Both the position numbers and the translations under genes were made by a program. Positions 46,360 through 56,929 of a stretch of DNA of 64,000 nt are shown one piece after another. Numbering within the stretch: the stretch's first letter is position 1; every line of letters begins with the position of its first letter. Source of the DNA: Theocolax elegans (lineage: Eukaryota > Arthropoda > Insecta > Hymenoptera > Cerocephalidae); assembly GCA_026168455.1 (NCBI GenBank), contig CM047425.1:27814256-27878255 (forward strand), in the 5' to 3' direction. The notes beneath the pieces are model-generated. The model made no database searches, had not been told where the DNA came from, and was given only the letters and a program-made list of their open reading frames with translations.

Positions 46360-49300
46360 GATGGGGCTGGTCGGGCCAAACCATCAAAATCATCAAAATC
46401 ATCAAAATCATCAAAGTCACTCTCCATTTTTCACTCCAATATAAATCGTCTAAAAACACACTTTCCATCTATCGAAGCATTAGTTCATCCAGCCTCTCAT
46501 GATGTCATCGCGATTACCGAAACCTTCCTTACAAGTCACGATTCCTCAGAGATTATTAAACTACCGGGTTATACATTATATCGTTTGGATCGTGAGAGTA
46601 AGGAGGGGGGAGGTGTTGCGGCCTACGTACGTGAGGGTTTTGGGGTAAGGATTATTGCGCATTCTGAACCTATCTTTTCGAATGCTCCGGAATATCTGGT
46701 ACTATGTTTGACGGGCAAATCAGTTTCAATGGTTTTAGCAATTGTTTACCGTAGGCCTTCGGCCGCTTACCCCACGGAGTTTTTTGAGGTCCTGTCGGAC
46801 ATACTACCACGATACAAATATGTCATGGTCACTGGGGATTTTAACATTGACATGAATTCTGCTAGTACCATGTCAGATAGGTTTAGAGCTAATCTAACGG
46901 CTCTGGAACTTTCACTCATCCAGTCAGAGCCAACGCATCACGCGATGACGTCGGGTGGGCCATCACACACATGGTTGGATCTCTTCCTTATCCGTGAACC
47001 AGTACCAGAGCATGAATATATTAAGACGTCGGCTCCTTTCGCAGCTGGACATGATGCCATTAGTATTATTCTTCGGATTGATAATGAGCAGCCTCAAGTG
47101 AAGGTACTTGGTAAACGAAATTTGGAGGGGATCAGCCTTCATAATCTTGCAACTACATTCGAATCATACATAACCTCCTCTTCCTTATCACAATCGTTCA
47201 CTCATCCTTGGCCTGACCAGTCCGTATTCGTGGATATGTCTCCACATAATCATCAACCTAGTCCGCATTTACGTCAAGTTCATTCGTGTAATAATATTCA
47301 CAGCACTATTTCATCCTCATTATCATTTATATGTAAGTCAATTTTATCTACTTTTGACCTGCTAGCACCTATAACTTTTCACTCTATCAAATCAAACCAC
47401 AAACCTTGGATTTCTCGGGAAATCAAAGAAGGCATTAAAGTCAGAAATGCAGCTTTTAATACATTTCGTGCTACAGGTTCCATTGACGATTATGCAGTGT
47501 ACAGGGGTCTTAGAAATAAGGTCTCGAATACTATTAACTCATGTAAGTTCCACTTTCTGGCAAAGAAACTTAGTAGCGCGAAAGACCCGAAGAAGTCGTG
47601 GAAGTGCCTAAAAAACATGGGCCTCAGCTCTAAGTCTAATCCATCACCACTCAAATTATTCACACCTCAACAGCTAAATTATCACTACGCCGCAGTTTCA
47701 AATCATATTCAACCCCTCTCCATACATTCATTCTCAAATATAACATGCAATTCATGTCCCACATCACCGTCATCTCCCTCTTTTCATTTCTCTGCCATAA
47801 CCGCAAGAGAAGTTCAGTGTGCAATTCGGGGAGCGTCCTCGAGGGCAGTGGGAATTGATGGCATATCTGTTGAAATGATTAAGTTATTAGAGCCTCAATT
47901 AACACTGCAACTTGTTGACCTCTTCAATAGCATGCTCTCAGTTGGTTATTTTCCGGAGAGTTGGAAAAGGGTATCACTGTTTCCGCTGGCGAAGTCGGGC
48001 AGGGTAGAATCGTGCTCTGATACAAGACCAATTGCGAAGCTTTGCGAGCTCTCGAAAATCTTGGAGAGACTTATACACAATCAATTGTCTGAATATCTGG
48101 AGAAAAATCATATTCTTGTTGACAGACAGGCCGGTTTTCGCAGGGGGCATAGCACCCAGACAGCCCTCCTGGGTGTCCTAGATGACGTTAGGAGAGCCAT
48201 TGATGGTAGGAAGATCACGATTCTCATCCTGTTTGACTTCTCAAAGGCATTTGATACTGTGCCTCATGGCAGGCTTATGCAAAAATTGTGTGAGATTGGC
48301 TGCTCAGACAATGTATTAAATTGGTTCTATCGATATCTAGTAGGTCGTATGCATGCAGTGGAGAGTGAGACGGGTGTGTTATCGGACTGGCTTGAGATAA
48401 ATGCGGGTGTCCTCAGGGCAGTGTTCTAGGCCCAATACTCTTTTCCATCTATATTAATGATTTACCTAAAGTTCTTTCATACAGCGATTGTATGCTGTTT
48501 GCCGATGACGCCCAGGTCTACCATTCGTTTTTTCCGTCAGAATTGGAAGCAGGGGTACAACGCATCACACAAGATGCCAATGCGGTAGCCCTATGGGCTC
48601 ACGCGAACGGATTAAAACTAAATGTAAAAAAAACGAAGGTTATGATTCTGGGTAGTCAGGCATTTTTATCGCGTATCGACTTGAACACTGCCCTAAAGGT
48701 AGGACTAGGAGCGGACTTCTTGAATTATGAATGTGCGGTTAAATCGCTTGGGGTCATGATCTCTCCCACTCTAGACTGGTCAAAACAGGTGTTAACCATC
48801 TCGAGTCGTGTACATGGGGTTTTGCATTCATTGCGATATTATAAGAAATCGTTATCTCGAGGCCTTAGGAAAAAGCTGGTTGAAACATTAGTTTTTCCGC
48901 ATCTTGACTATGCGTGTGCGGTGTTTAATGATGTTGACCAGACCAGAAATCTGAAGCTTCAAAGGCTACTGAATGCTTGTATCCGATTCGTGTGGGGGGA
49001 CATAGAAAGGAGAGAACATGTAACTCCTTATAGGTTAAGTCTCAGGTGGTTATCAGTTGAGTCCAGACGCTCATACCTCATTGGTTCACTTGCATACGGC
49101 ATCATTGCTCATAATTCACCTATTTACCTGGCTAATCATTTCATAAAATTAAATACGCTTCACCATAACCCTCGCACCTCTTCTCGTCATCCACCAAAAT
49201 CGCTGCATTATCTTCCCCCTCGTACTGAGGCTATGAATAAGTCATTTGCCATCACTGCATCTAAAATCATTAACGAACTTCCTGCATTTTCATTCGACAC

Positions 49301-49436
49301 CTCATCCATCAGCCATTTCAAAAATACACTATTTAATCATCTGTTTGGACTTGACAAAACTGCCTGGGAAAATAGAGTACAAAATGTGGGCTTAGCACCT
49401 CCTCAGATCCCTCACCTCGATTTCGATTTAGATTAA
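46360..49436 (+). CDS. LINE A ORF2: endonuclease and reverse transcriptase, one frame change
   Basis: ORF2 starts directly after the ORF1 stop, in the same frame and without an in-frame ATG before the endonuclease begins (IFHSNINRLKTHF). Endonuclease landmarks are TETFLTSHDS, VYRRPSAAYP, TGDFNIDM, SHTWLDLFLI, and AAGHD. Reverse transcriptase has DTRPIAKLCELSKILERL, QAGFRRGHSTQTALL, FDFSKAFDTVPH and catalytic FADDAQVYHS. The C-terminal region has HVTPYRLSLRWLSVESRR. The frame changes once at about 48,410-48,425, and the second part reads from about 48,430 to 49,436. The protein nicks target DNA and copies the RNA in place. Confidence 0.9.
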
Positions 49437-49850
49437 AACTTGTCAATGTAATTCTGCGTATACACATATATAGTTTAATTTTCGACGCATGAAGTGCAAT
49501 AATTTTTATGTACGTGTACTATCTATTTTTAATTCTGTATATAGTTACTAAGTATTTATTATTGTGTATATTGCAGCTGAGCGAATGTGCAATACATGCC
49601 TTATTTAGCGTTAATCAAAAATTTTGTATATATTCTGTAATTATTGTTATTATTGTTTTTATTTTATACGTTTTATTGTTGTTTTTTATATTTTTATATT
49701 TTTGTATTATTATATTTTTTACATTTTTTATATTTTTCATATTATTTATATTGTTTATATGGTTAAAACAAATCAGACTGTATTTTATTTTTAGTGCCTA
49801 CGGGGTCTCAACCCCAAGGCCAAATAAATTTTATCAATCAATCAATCAAT

Positions 49851-49856
49851 CTCTCC

Positions 49857-49907
<51 letters not shown>

Positions 49908-49918
49908 CCTCTCTCTCT
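49851..49918. repeat. (CT)n microsatellite between two LINEs
   Basis: The CT tract joins the (TCAA)n tail of LINE A and the 5' end of LINE B. Confidence 0.97.
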
Positions 49919-50047
49919 GGTGAGTACAACTTGTCTTGTTTACTGCTCCGTATTACTCCGTAGTTTGTACTCACACAGTTGCTCCAAGTCTATTTTAGCG
50001 CATAAGAAAGGGACGTAAACTGCCTGCAGCGTCTATCTAGATATTGG

Positions 50048-51406
50048 GTGGTTCATTGCTGCAGCCAGTTGTTCCGATATTTGCAATTTCTTTTCGGCAA
50101 ACTTTTGGAGGTTATCCACGAGAACAAAGGACGACTCGTCGCGCGGGCCAGCGAAAGCAGTGCTCCCAACATCAGAACAGCTTTTCGCACGTTATTCGAC
50201 CTTTGTCGACGGACGCCAAACGGACATCATGGCAACAATGCGTGCTGCTTCGTGTGTGGCGCGAGGCTCACGAGGAAGGATTACACGGAGGTTTGTCCGC
50301 AATGTAACAAGATAACGCACGCGCACTGTTCTGACGTCGCGCAGGGCACCTTCGAGCGCCGCTGTTGCGCGCTGGCTCATACTAAAGCGCTAGTCGCGGC
50401 AGCAACTGATGCGAGGGCGCCACCGCCTGGGTTGCCGCGACAGTCGACGGAGACCTGCGCTACCGAGCTAGCGGCCACGCCCACTCCGTCTCCTTCCAGC
50501 GCGAAGCGCGTAGCCTCGCCCCCGTCGCCATCATCGTCGCAGGTTGCCAAGCAACCTCGCGGCGCCGCGCCCACCGACAGCTACTCCGACCTACCCGCGC
50601 GGACGACCGGTGCCGCAGATATGGCGGCTCTATTCGCCGAGTTCGCGAGCCGCTTAGAATTAAAACTCGAGAATTCGGTGTTGCGCATTGAGTCCTCGGT
50701 ACAGGGGCTGGCCGGCGAGATTCGCGAGTTGGGATCGCGGGTTGCGATGATAGAGGCGTCGACCGAGGAGCGATTAAACGGTGTGTCGGGCCGCCTGGAG
50801 GCCCTTGAAACCGCGAATGAGGAGATTCGCGGCCAGATAAATGGTTTACGGGACTCGAATTTGGGGACTACTGCACCTCATATCAATGACGCATGCGAGA
50901 TCCTCATTCGCGGTATTCCGGCAAATCTCACTCTTACTGAGGGGGATACTCTCCAGAGAATTTTCGTCGCTCTCAATCTTCCCAGGATTTCGTCCCAGGT
51001 CATCGAGACTCGTCCTTGGCTCGTTCGCGACGGACCTTCGACCTCTGCAAACACGGCAAACAACCTTAATAATAATAATAAAAAAGGAATCGTCGTCCGA
51101 TTTTCATCGCCCTCTACTAGGGACATTATACTCGAGAGAGCGCGCCTTCTAAAGGGAGTCTCGGCGGATTCTCTGTTCGGAGCGGGCGGATATGGGGCAA
51201 TTTATTTGCGTGCGTTGTGGCCCAAGCAGATATATGAGTTATTTTCTAAAGCGCTCCGCCGCTCCACGGAGTTAGGCTTTGCGAGGCCTCTAATAAAGAA
51301 TTTTATGGTCTTTATGCGCATTACCAAAGGAGGGCAACTCTTCCCGATCCATTCTGAAGCGGACATTTGTAAGATATCGTCACCGAATCCTCCCTCTCCG
51401 AAATAG
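50048..51406 (+). CDS. LINE B ORF1 with Cys/His finger, coiled coil and C-terminal domain (about 452 aa)
   Basis: The N-terminal part holds a PHD-like Cys/His cluster (CCFVCGARLTRKDYTEVCPQC, HAHCSD, CC) like those in CR1-type ORF1 proteins. A low-complexity Pro/Ser/Ala stretch follows, then a coiled coil (about residues 200-275). An RNA-binding-type region comes next (CEILIRGIPANLTLTEGDTL, GIVVRFSSPSTRDIILERAR, and LRALWPKQIYELFSKALRR). No ATG occurs in frame before about residue 192, so initiation is unclear; the open frame begins around 50,048 with GTG. It ends with TAG at 51,404-51,406 and ORF2 follows in the same frame. Confidence 0.85.
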   Translation: MVHCCSQLFRYLQFLFGKLLEVIHENKGRLVARASESSAPNIRTAFRTLFDLCRRTPNGHHGNNACCFVCGARLTRKDYTEVCPQCNKITHAHCSDVAQGTFERRCCALAHTKALVAAATDARAPPPGLPRQSTETCATELAATPTPSPSSAKRVASPPSPSSSQVAKQPRGAAPTDSYSDLPARTTGAADMAALFAEFASRLELKLENSVLRIESSVQGLAGEIRELGSRVAMIEASTEERLNGVSGRLEALETANEEIRGQINGLRDSNLGTTAPHINDACEILIRGIPANLTLTEGDTLQRIFVALNLPRISSQVIETRPWLVRDGPSTSANTANNLNNNNKKGIVVRFSSPSTRDIILERARLLKGVSADSLFGAGGYGAIYLRALWPKQIYELFSKALRRSTELGFARPLIKNFMVFMRITKGGQLFPIHSEADICKISSPNPPSPK

Positions 51407-54400
51407 GGTTTGTCTGGCCAGGCATCATCTTCAACTAACTCTTCATTCTCCATCTTCCATGCTAATATTAACAGATTAAAAACCCATTTTTCATCCATAG
51501 AATCACTAGTTTTACCTTCTAATCACGACATCATCGCCCTCTCCGAAACGTTCCTCACAGAGTATGACTCCTCAGACATGTTGGGCCTCCCGAACTACAC
51601 ACTATATAGGTTGGATCGTGTTGGAAAGGAGGGGGGGGGGTGTGGCGGCCTACATCAGGAGTAATCTTGAGGTTAGGCTTGTAGCTCACTCTGACCCTGT
51701 CTTTTCCAATTCCACAGAGTATATGATTTTTCAAATCTACAGCCAAACTAGCTCATTACTTTTTTGTGTGGTTTACAGGAAGCCCTCAGCGACCTATCCA
51801 TCGAATTTCTTTGATTCGGTAACTCATTTCTTGCACACCTGTGATCAGGTTGTCATTACTGGGGATTTTAACGTTAACATGTGCAAGAAAGATGGGTCGT
51901 CAACCATGCTGGAATCATATCTCGAATCATTGAACCTATTCCTAGTTAAATCCGATCCTACTCACCATACTCATACCTCAACCACTTCATCTCATACATG
52001 GCTTGATTTGTTTATCGTACGCAACCCTCCGCCTGTCTTCAATTACTTTAAATCTCCGGTGCCCTTTGCAGCAGGTCATGACTTCATTGTTTTGGAACTC
52101 GAATTTTCTAAACCACCACCTGTTGCAAAGAGGGTATGGTCGCGCAATATTACCCGGATTGATCTGACGGAGGCTGCTGCGATATTCTCGGCTGCTTTTG
52201 ACCGTGCTTCATCTCCTCATATCACATATACTGCTTCATTTTCCCCGTCTACATCTCTCGCCTCACCTAACTCGCCTGGCCACACTCTCTCTTCCCGGCT
52301 TTCCTCCGCCCTCTCACCGTCCCCCTCTCCTACTCCCCTCAACAACCTCCTTCCCAACCTCGTTTCGTCTATTCTCCATACTTTCGACTCCCTTGCACCG
52401 GCAAGACTCATCACTATCCGAAACTCCACCAAACCCTGGATCACTCCATCTATTAGATAGTCAATCAAAACTCGAAACTTGGCTTTTAAGAGGTACTTAT
52501 CCACGGGCCTGAGCTCAGACTACCAGATCTATAAAGATCTTCGGAGATTAGTCAAGAACTCCATAGACTCATGCAAGTTTTCGTATTACAACAACAAAAT
52601 CAACGCGGCTTCTGACGCTTCGGGTCTGTGGAGAGAGCTCAGGAACATGGGTATAGCGACTAAATCATCTCGGTCACCCCTTACCATGTTTTCATTAGAT
52701 CAGTTAAACACTCACTACGCATCCATCTCTCACTCACCTACTCGCCTCGATTTTGCTCATTTTCAGTCACTTATCTCATCCTCTAGTATCTTGCCTCCCT
52801 TCTACCCCTCCACGTCCTTCCACTTTGTTCCTATCACTCCATACAGGATCCTATCTACCATCTCCAGGGCTTCATCAAAGGCCATAGGCGTTGATGGAGT
52901 CTCTGTTCCTATGCTGAAATACTTAGCACCTCAGATTGCACCCCACCTTGCTGAGTTATTCAACTCCTACCTATCAACTGGATCTTTTCCGGAGCCCTGG
53001 AAGAAATCTCTCCTTTTTCCTTTGGCCAAGTCGAGCAGGATGATCACGCCGTCTAAGCTCTGCGAAATCTCCAAGATTCTCGAGAAAATTGTGTATGAGC
53101 AATTAATGGAATATTTAAATAATAATAATTTACTCATGGAGAGACAAGCGGGCTTTCGGCGGGGGCACAGTACCCAGACGGCCCTAATTGGCGTACTCGA
53201 TGATATCAGGAGAGCGATAGATAAGCGTATGATCACTGTCCTCATCCTGTTCGACTTCTCTAAGGCGTTTGATTCGGTTCCACACGATATCTTATTGCGT
53301 AAACTGCGATCTTTGGGATGTTCCGACACGGTCATGTCCTGGTTTTTCCACTACCTCGTGGGCCGTTCCCAGGCAGTGGTGGATGAATTAGGTACTAGTT
53401 CAGCCTGGCTTGACACATCTAGGGGGGTTCCTCAGGGAAGTGTCCTTGGCCCACTTCTTTTCTCTATTTTTATTAATGACCTGCCGAGGGTCTTAAAGCA
53501 CTCAAATCACAGGATTTTCGCGGACGACACCCAGATCTACCACTCATTCCCTCCTGCTGATCTCGCCCTAGGAGTCCAAAGAATCTCAGAAGACGCAAAT
53601 GCAGTAGATAACTGGGCGAGATCAAACGGATTGAGTTTGAATGTAAACAAAACTAAAGTGTTGATTTTGGGTAGTCAGACTTTTATCTCGCGCATTGACT
53701 TACACTCGGCCCCTAAAATCATGATCGGTGACAGCTCCCTTGAGTATGCTTTAGAGGTCAAATCACTGGGCGTTTGGATTACCCCCACCCTGGATTGGTC
53801 TCGCCAGGTCGCGTCGATATTGCAGCGCGTTCATGGAATCCTGCACTCTCTGAGATTCTTTAAACGTGCCCTCTCGCGGCAAAATAGGTAACATCTTATA
53901 GAGTCACTTGTCTTCCCGCACTTCGACTACGCCTGTGCGGTCTTTCACGATCTAGACGCCACTAAAAACCTTAAACTTCAACGTTTATTAAACGCTTGCG
54001 TTCGATTTGTGTGGGGAAGCATACCCTGGAGGGGGCACGTAACGCCCTACCTCCTCAAACTTGGTTGGTTATCGGTCGAGCTCAGGAGATCCCTCTTTAT
54101 CGGCTGTAGTGCCTACAATATTATCTCACATAGATCCCCATCCTATATTGCCTGTCACTTTACCCCTCGCGACGCTTCCTTTACTTCCCGAACTTCCTCT
54201 CGTCACCCACCCCTTTCCCTCTTTTACCTCCCTCCTAGGACCGAAACCTTTAATAATTCTTACATAATTACAGCTTCTCGCCTTATAAACAGTCTCCCTT
54301 TTACCAACTTCGACCCGCTCCTCTTCCCTTCCTTTAAATCCTCGCTGGCACTACATCTCTCTGAACTCGATCGACGTGCGTGGGAATCGAGAGTAATGGA

Positions 54401-54437
54401 CGAGGGTTTAGAGTGCCCTCCTGTGCCCGATCTTTAG
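51407..54437 (+). CDS. LINE B ORF2: endonuclease and reverse transcriptase, lightly damaged
   Basis: It begins in frame immediately after the ORF1 TAG, with no ATG before the endonuclease core (IFHANINRLKTHFSSIESLV). A G10 run at 51,631-51,640 shifts the frame; endonuclease continues in the next frame (TGDFNVNMCK, SHTWLDLFIVR, AAGHDF). In-frame stops occur at 52,458-52,460 and 53,889-53,891. Reverse transcriptase motifs are all present: QAGFRRGHSTQTALIGVLDD, DFSKAFDSVPHD, SRGVPQGSVLGPLLFSI, catalytic FADDTQIYHS, SLGVWITPTLDW. The few lesions indicate recent loss of activity, or sequencing error at the homopolymer. Confidence 0.9.
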
Positions 54438-54940
54438 TCTGTTCTAGTCACGATTATTATTGTACCGCGGCTTTCATGTCCTATTTATTTATTTATTCTT
54501 TGTGTTCTTTTTACTTTTGCGTGCGCCGTTATTTACTTATTTATTTATTTATTGTTTTCTGCGTCTGTACTTGCGTTTTATATTTATTTATTTATTTTAT
54601 GTTACGCTGCGATTTTACTTAACGACGACCTATTTGTTTTTACTTAACCTGTTTTTACTCAATTTTATTTCATTTTATCTTATTTTATTTTATTTTATTT
54701 TGTAATCTTGTTATATTTTATATTGTATTTGCCGGTTTTATTTTATTTTTGTTATGTAATATTGATAGTTTGTTATTTTATTTTATTTTATTATTGTTAT
54801 CACATTTTTTTACATTATTTATATTTATTTATTATGGAATTTTCCGGCTTTTATTTACTTCGACTATAAATATGTAACTACTGTGTATACGGGGGTTTCC
54901 CTAAAATACCAATAAATGAATCAATCAATCAATCAATCAA

Positions 54941-54971
54941 TCTCTCTCTCTCTCTCTCCCTCTCTCTCTCA

Positions 54972-55005
<34 letters not shown>
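54941..55005. repeat. (CT)n microsatellite
   Basis: Right-hand continuation of the CT tract into which the LINEs inserted; it directly follows the LINE B tail. Confidence 0.97.
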
Positions 55006-55006
<1 letters not shown>

Positions 55007-55123
55007 GGTGAATGAGGAATGGAATGAAAAAGGGGAAAAATAAAACACTCTATTATGAACTGTACAAACAAGTTTATTCCCTATTAAATTTTTTTAGTAA
55101 CAATAAAAACAGCACAAATCCGA

Positions 55124-55612
55124 TCACAGTTCATCCTCGGATGATATATCTATAATGTCTATTATTCGCGGCACTGGAGAATAGCAGGGAGATCCTCCCC
55201 GGTCGGATGGCCAGTAAAATGAGGCCGGAACGTCAGACACCTGCTCTGGCGAGGGCGACCTCGGCAACGGATCTTCCTCCAGTGTCACCACCTCCACCTC
55301 CTCCTCCTCCTCCACCTCCATCGCCTCCAACTCCTCCTCATCCATTTCCTCCTCGGACGAGAATAACGAATTTGAAGCTTCGGAGCTCGCAGGTAATTCC
55401 GATATGGCCGCAAGTTCTCGTAAAGATAAATTTAGTAAGAGCAGCAGGGTGTCCACATCCAGTGGGACCCCTTCGTTTATACATAACACATTTAACTCCT
55501 GAGCAGCGGCTAAAAACCAGCTCCGAGCTTCAAATAAATCGGGACTAAATTCCCCATCATCCCGTCGACGTAAAGCCCACTGCATTAGCAAGCGTGCTTT
55601 TTCAAACTCCAT
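55124..55612 (-). CDS. Antisense acidic protein gene (162 aa) with intron and own promoter
   Basis: The gene runs opposite to gag, pol and the envelopes. The family is not recognised. The N-terminal half is helical and leucine-rich (LLMQWALRRRDDGEF, VDTLLLLLNLSLRELAA). The C-terminal half is strongly acidic with Ser/Pro (EEEMDEEELEAMEVEEEEEV, SPSPEQ) and ends IIDISSEDEL, which resembles a SUMO-interacting motif. That pattern suggests a nuclear regulatory or protein-interaction role. A good 3' splice site (TTTATGCTTTCAG) lies one base upstream of the ATG, with a GTAAGT donor at 55,882. A TATA/initiator promoter lies upstream and an AATAAA at about 55,080 downstream of the stop. Antisense genes in the 3' part of retroviruses are known (HTLV-1 HBZ), but homology is not implied. 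Confidence 0.75.
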   Translation of the reverse strand: MEFEKARLLMQWALRRRDDGEFSPDLFEARSWFLAAAQELNVLCINEGVPLDVDTLLLLLNLSLRELAAISELPASSEASNSLFSSEEEMDEEELEAMEVEEEEEVEVVTLEEDPLPRSPSPEQVSDVPASFYWPSDRGGSPCYSPVPRIIDIIDISSEDEL

Positions 55613-55613
55613 C

Positions 55614-55882
55614 CTGAAAGCATAAAAAAATACATACTTAGCATTAGGGAAATAAATTTAAAAACATACATGCAAAAAAATATATAATAAAACCTTAACG
55701 ACAAAAGCAAATTTTTTATATAAAAAAATAATAAATAAAATACGTTAAAGAAAAAAAAAAGATAAATATTCTCTTATATAAGAGATACATTATTTTTCTT
55801 ATTATAACAAAAAATAATAAAAAAATAATAATAATAAGCAACAAAAAGAGATGATAATAATAATAACAATAAAAACACTTAC
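55614..55882 (-). other. Predicted 5' UTR intron of the antisense gene
   Basis: On the minus strand GTAAGT opens at 55,882 and TTTCAG closes at 55,614 (269 bp). This would join a non-coding first exon (about 55,883-55,945) to the ATG exon. Confidence 0.65.
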
Positions 55883-55942
55883 TTAGTAAAAAATAGGGAC
55901 GAGAAACCTTGAAGAAACGGATAGAACCACTGCCTGACGTAT

Positions 55943-55980
55943 ACTGACGAAAAAATGCAAGGAGACACCCGTATTTAAAT
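55943..55980 (-). promoter_or_regulatory. TATA/initiator promoter of the antisense gene
   Basis: On the minus strand ATTTAAATAC (55,980-55,971) is followed about 30 bp later by TCAGT (55,947-55,943), the arthropod initiator consensus. The predicted start is 60 bp upstream of the splice donor. Confidence 0.6.
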
Positions 55981-56018
55981 GAAACCTTATCGCACTAAGG
56001 GAAAATAATTTACTAGGG

Positions 56019-56026
56019 TATAAAAG
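56019..56026 (+). promoter_or_regulatory. Divergent plus-strand TATA box
   Basis: TATAAAAG is oriented away from the antisense promoter about 40 bp away, with an initiator-like GTCAAAGT about 30 bp downstream at 56,053. No plus-strand ORF follows before the LTR. Confidence 0.35.
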
Positions 56027-56059
56027 GAAGGGTACTTGAGAGTAATAAATAAGTCAAAG

Positions 56060-56914
56060 TGATTCTTTGTTTATAATAGCCGAAAAAGAAAAAAAAAACT
56101 CATAACGAGAGCCTTGAATAGCTATATTCAACGTTTTCGTTACGTTTCAAGAGGGGGGGAGGGGGAGCGAAGAAATTAAATATTTCTTCGCTCCTACTAA
56201 CCTTACGTTAAGGAAAAGATTACTAAACAGGTTTACATTGAAGCAAGGGTCTGTATTGCATCAAAATAAATTTTTTTTTTTTTTTTTCCTCCTTTCTTTC
56301 TCTCTCTTTTCCTTTTTCCATTTCGCTATAACAGTTCATTACGCTGCAATTATTAATAGACTAAGCAAAAAAAATATATATACTAATGGATAACTCTTAA
56401 TTTGTATTTCAGAAAAAAATACGTAAGCATTCAAATATTATCAAAGAAAATTGTAACTTTTGTACAAAAAATGGATACGAGAACAAGAAAAATACAAAGA
56501 ACATATATTTTTAACACGAATTGACGAATACTAAAAATTAGGAGTAAAAACAAAAGAAGAATAAATTCTTCATATATAGAAAACACATTTAATAAAAATT
56601 ATACAATTTTTCGGAATATCTAGAATAAAAATTGTAATAATAAAACCCTTTATATCTTTTAGCTTCTATTTTTATGGGTGAACTATATCAATACTGTTAA
56701 ACGGTTCGAAATAATGTAATAGATGTAAGGAAAATAATAATAAACGAAGTTGAACTACGAAAGAAATAATTGTAATATGGTTTATAAAGCTCACCATAAG
56801 AAATAAAGAAAAATTAATCGAAATAATGTTTATAATTTAAAATTAAGTATGATATCTTATGTCAAGAGAAATAATAATATAATAATTTTGTTTAACGACG
56901 AGGGCGTCGTTTTT
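56060..56914. other. Non-coding 3' region of the LTR element
   Basis: AT-rich, with T- and A-homopolymers and no recognisable gene. It leads to the polypurine tract. Confidence 0.5.
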
Positions 56915-56928
56915 AAAAAGGGGGGGAG
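56915..56928 (+). other. Polypurine tract
   Basis: AAAAAGGGGGGGAG lies one base before the 3' LTR, the expected site for plus-strand DNA priming. Confidence 0.88.
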
Positions 56929-56929
56929 T

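Larger units (their letters stand above)
45656..49850 (+). mobile_element. CR1/L2-like LINE A, 5'-truncated, nested in the LTR element
   Basis: It holds the C-terminal part of ORF1, all of ORF2, and a 3' untranslated region ending in a (TCAA)n tail that runs into (CT)n. Its 5' end is cut at the (CT)n tract. It is nested in, and therefore younger than, the LTR element. Confidence 0.93.
49919..54940 (+). mobile_element. CR1/L2-like LINE B, apparently full length (5.0 kb)
   Basis: It starts GGTGAGTACAACTTG after (CT)n and ends in an (AATC)n tail before (CT)n. The same 5' end sequence, inverted, occurs at 58,985-59,165, which supports this as the true start. It contains ORF1, ORF2 and a 500-bp T-rich 3' untranslated region. 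Confidence 0.93.

Noticed and set aside
55207..55548. Plus-strand Pro-rich frame opposite the antisense gene
   Set aside because: It is the complement of the acidic Glu-rich region; splice, promoter and polyadenylation signals support the minus strand only.
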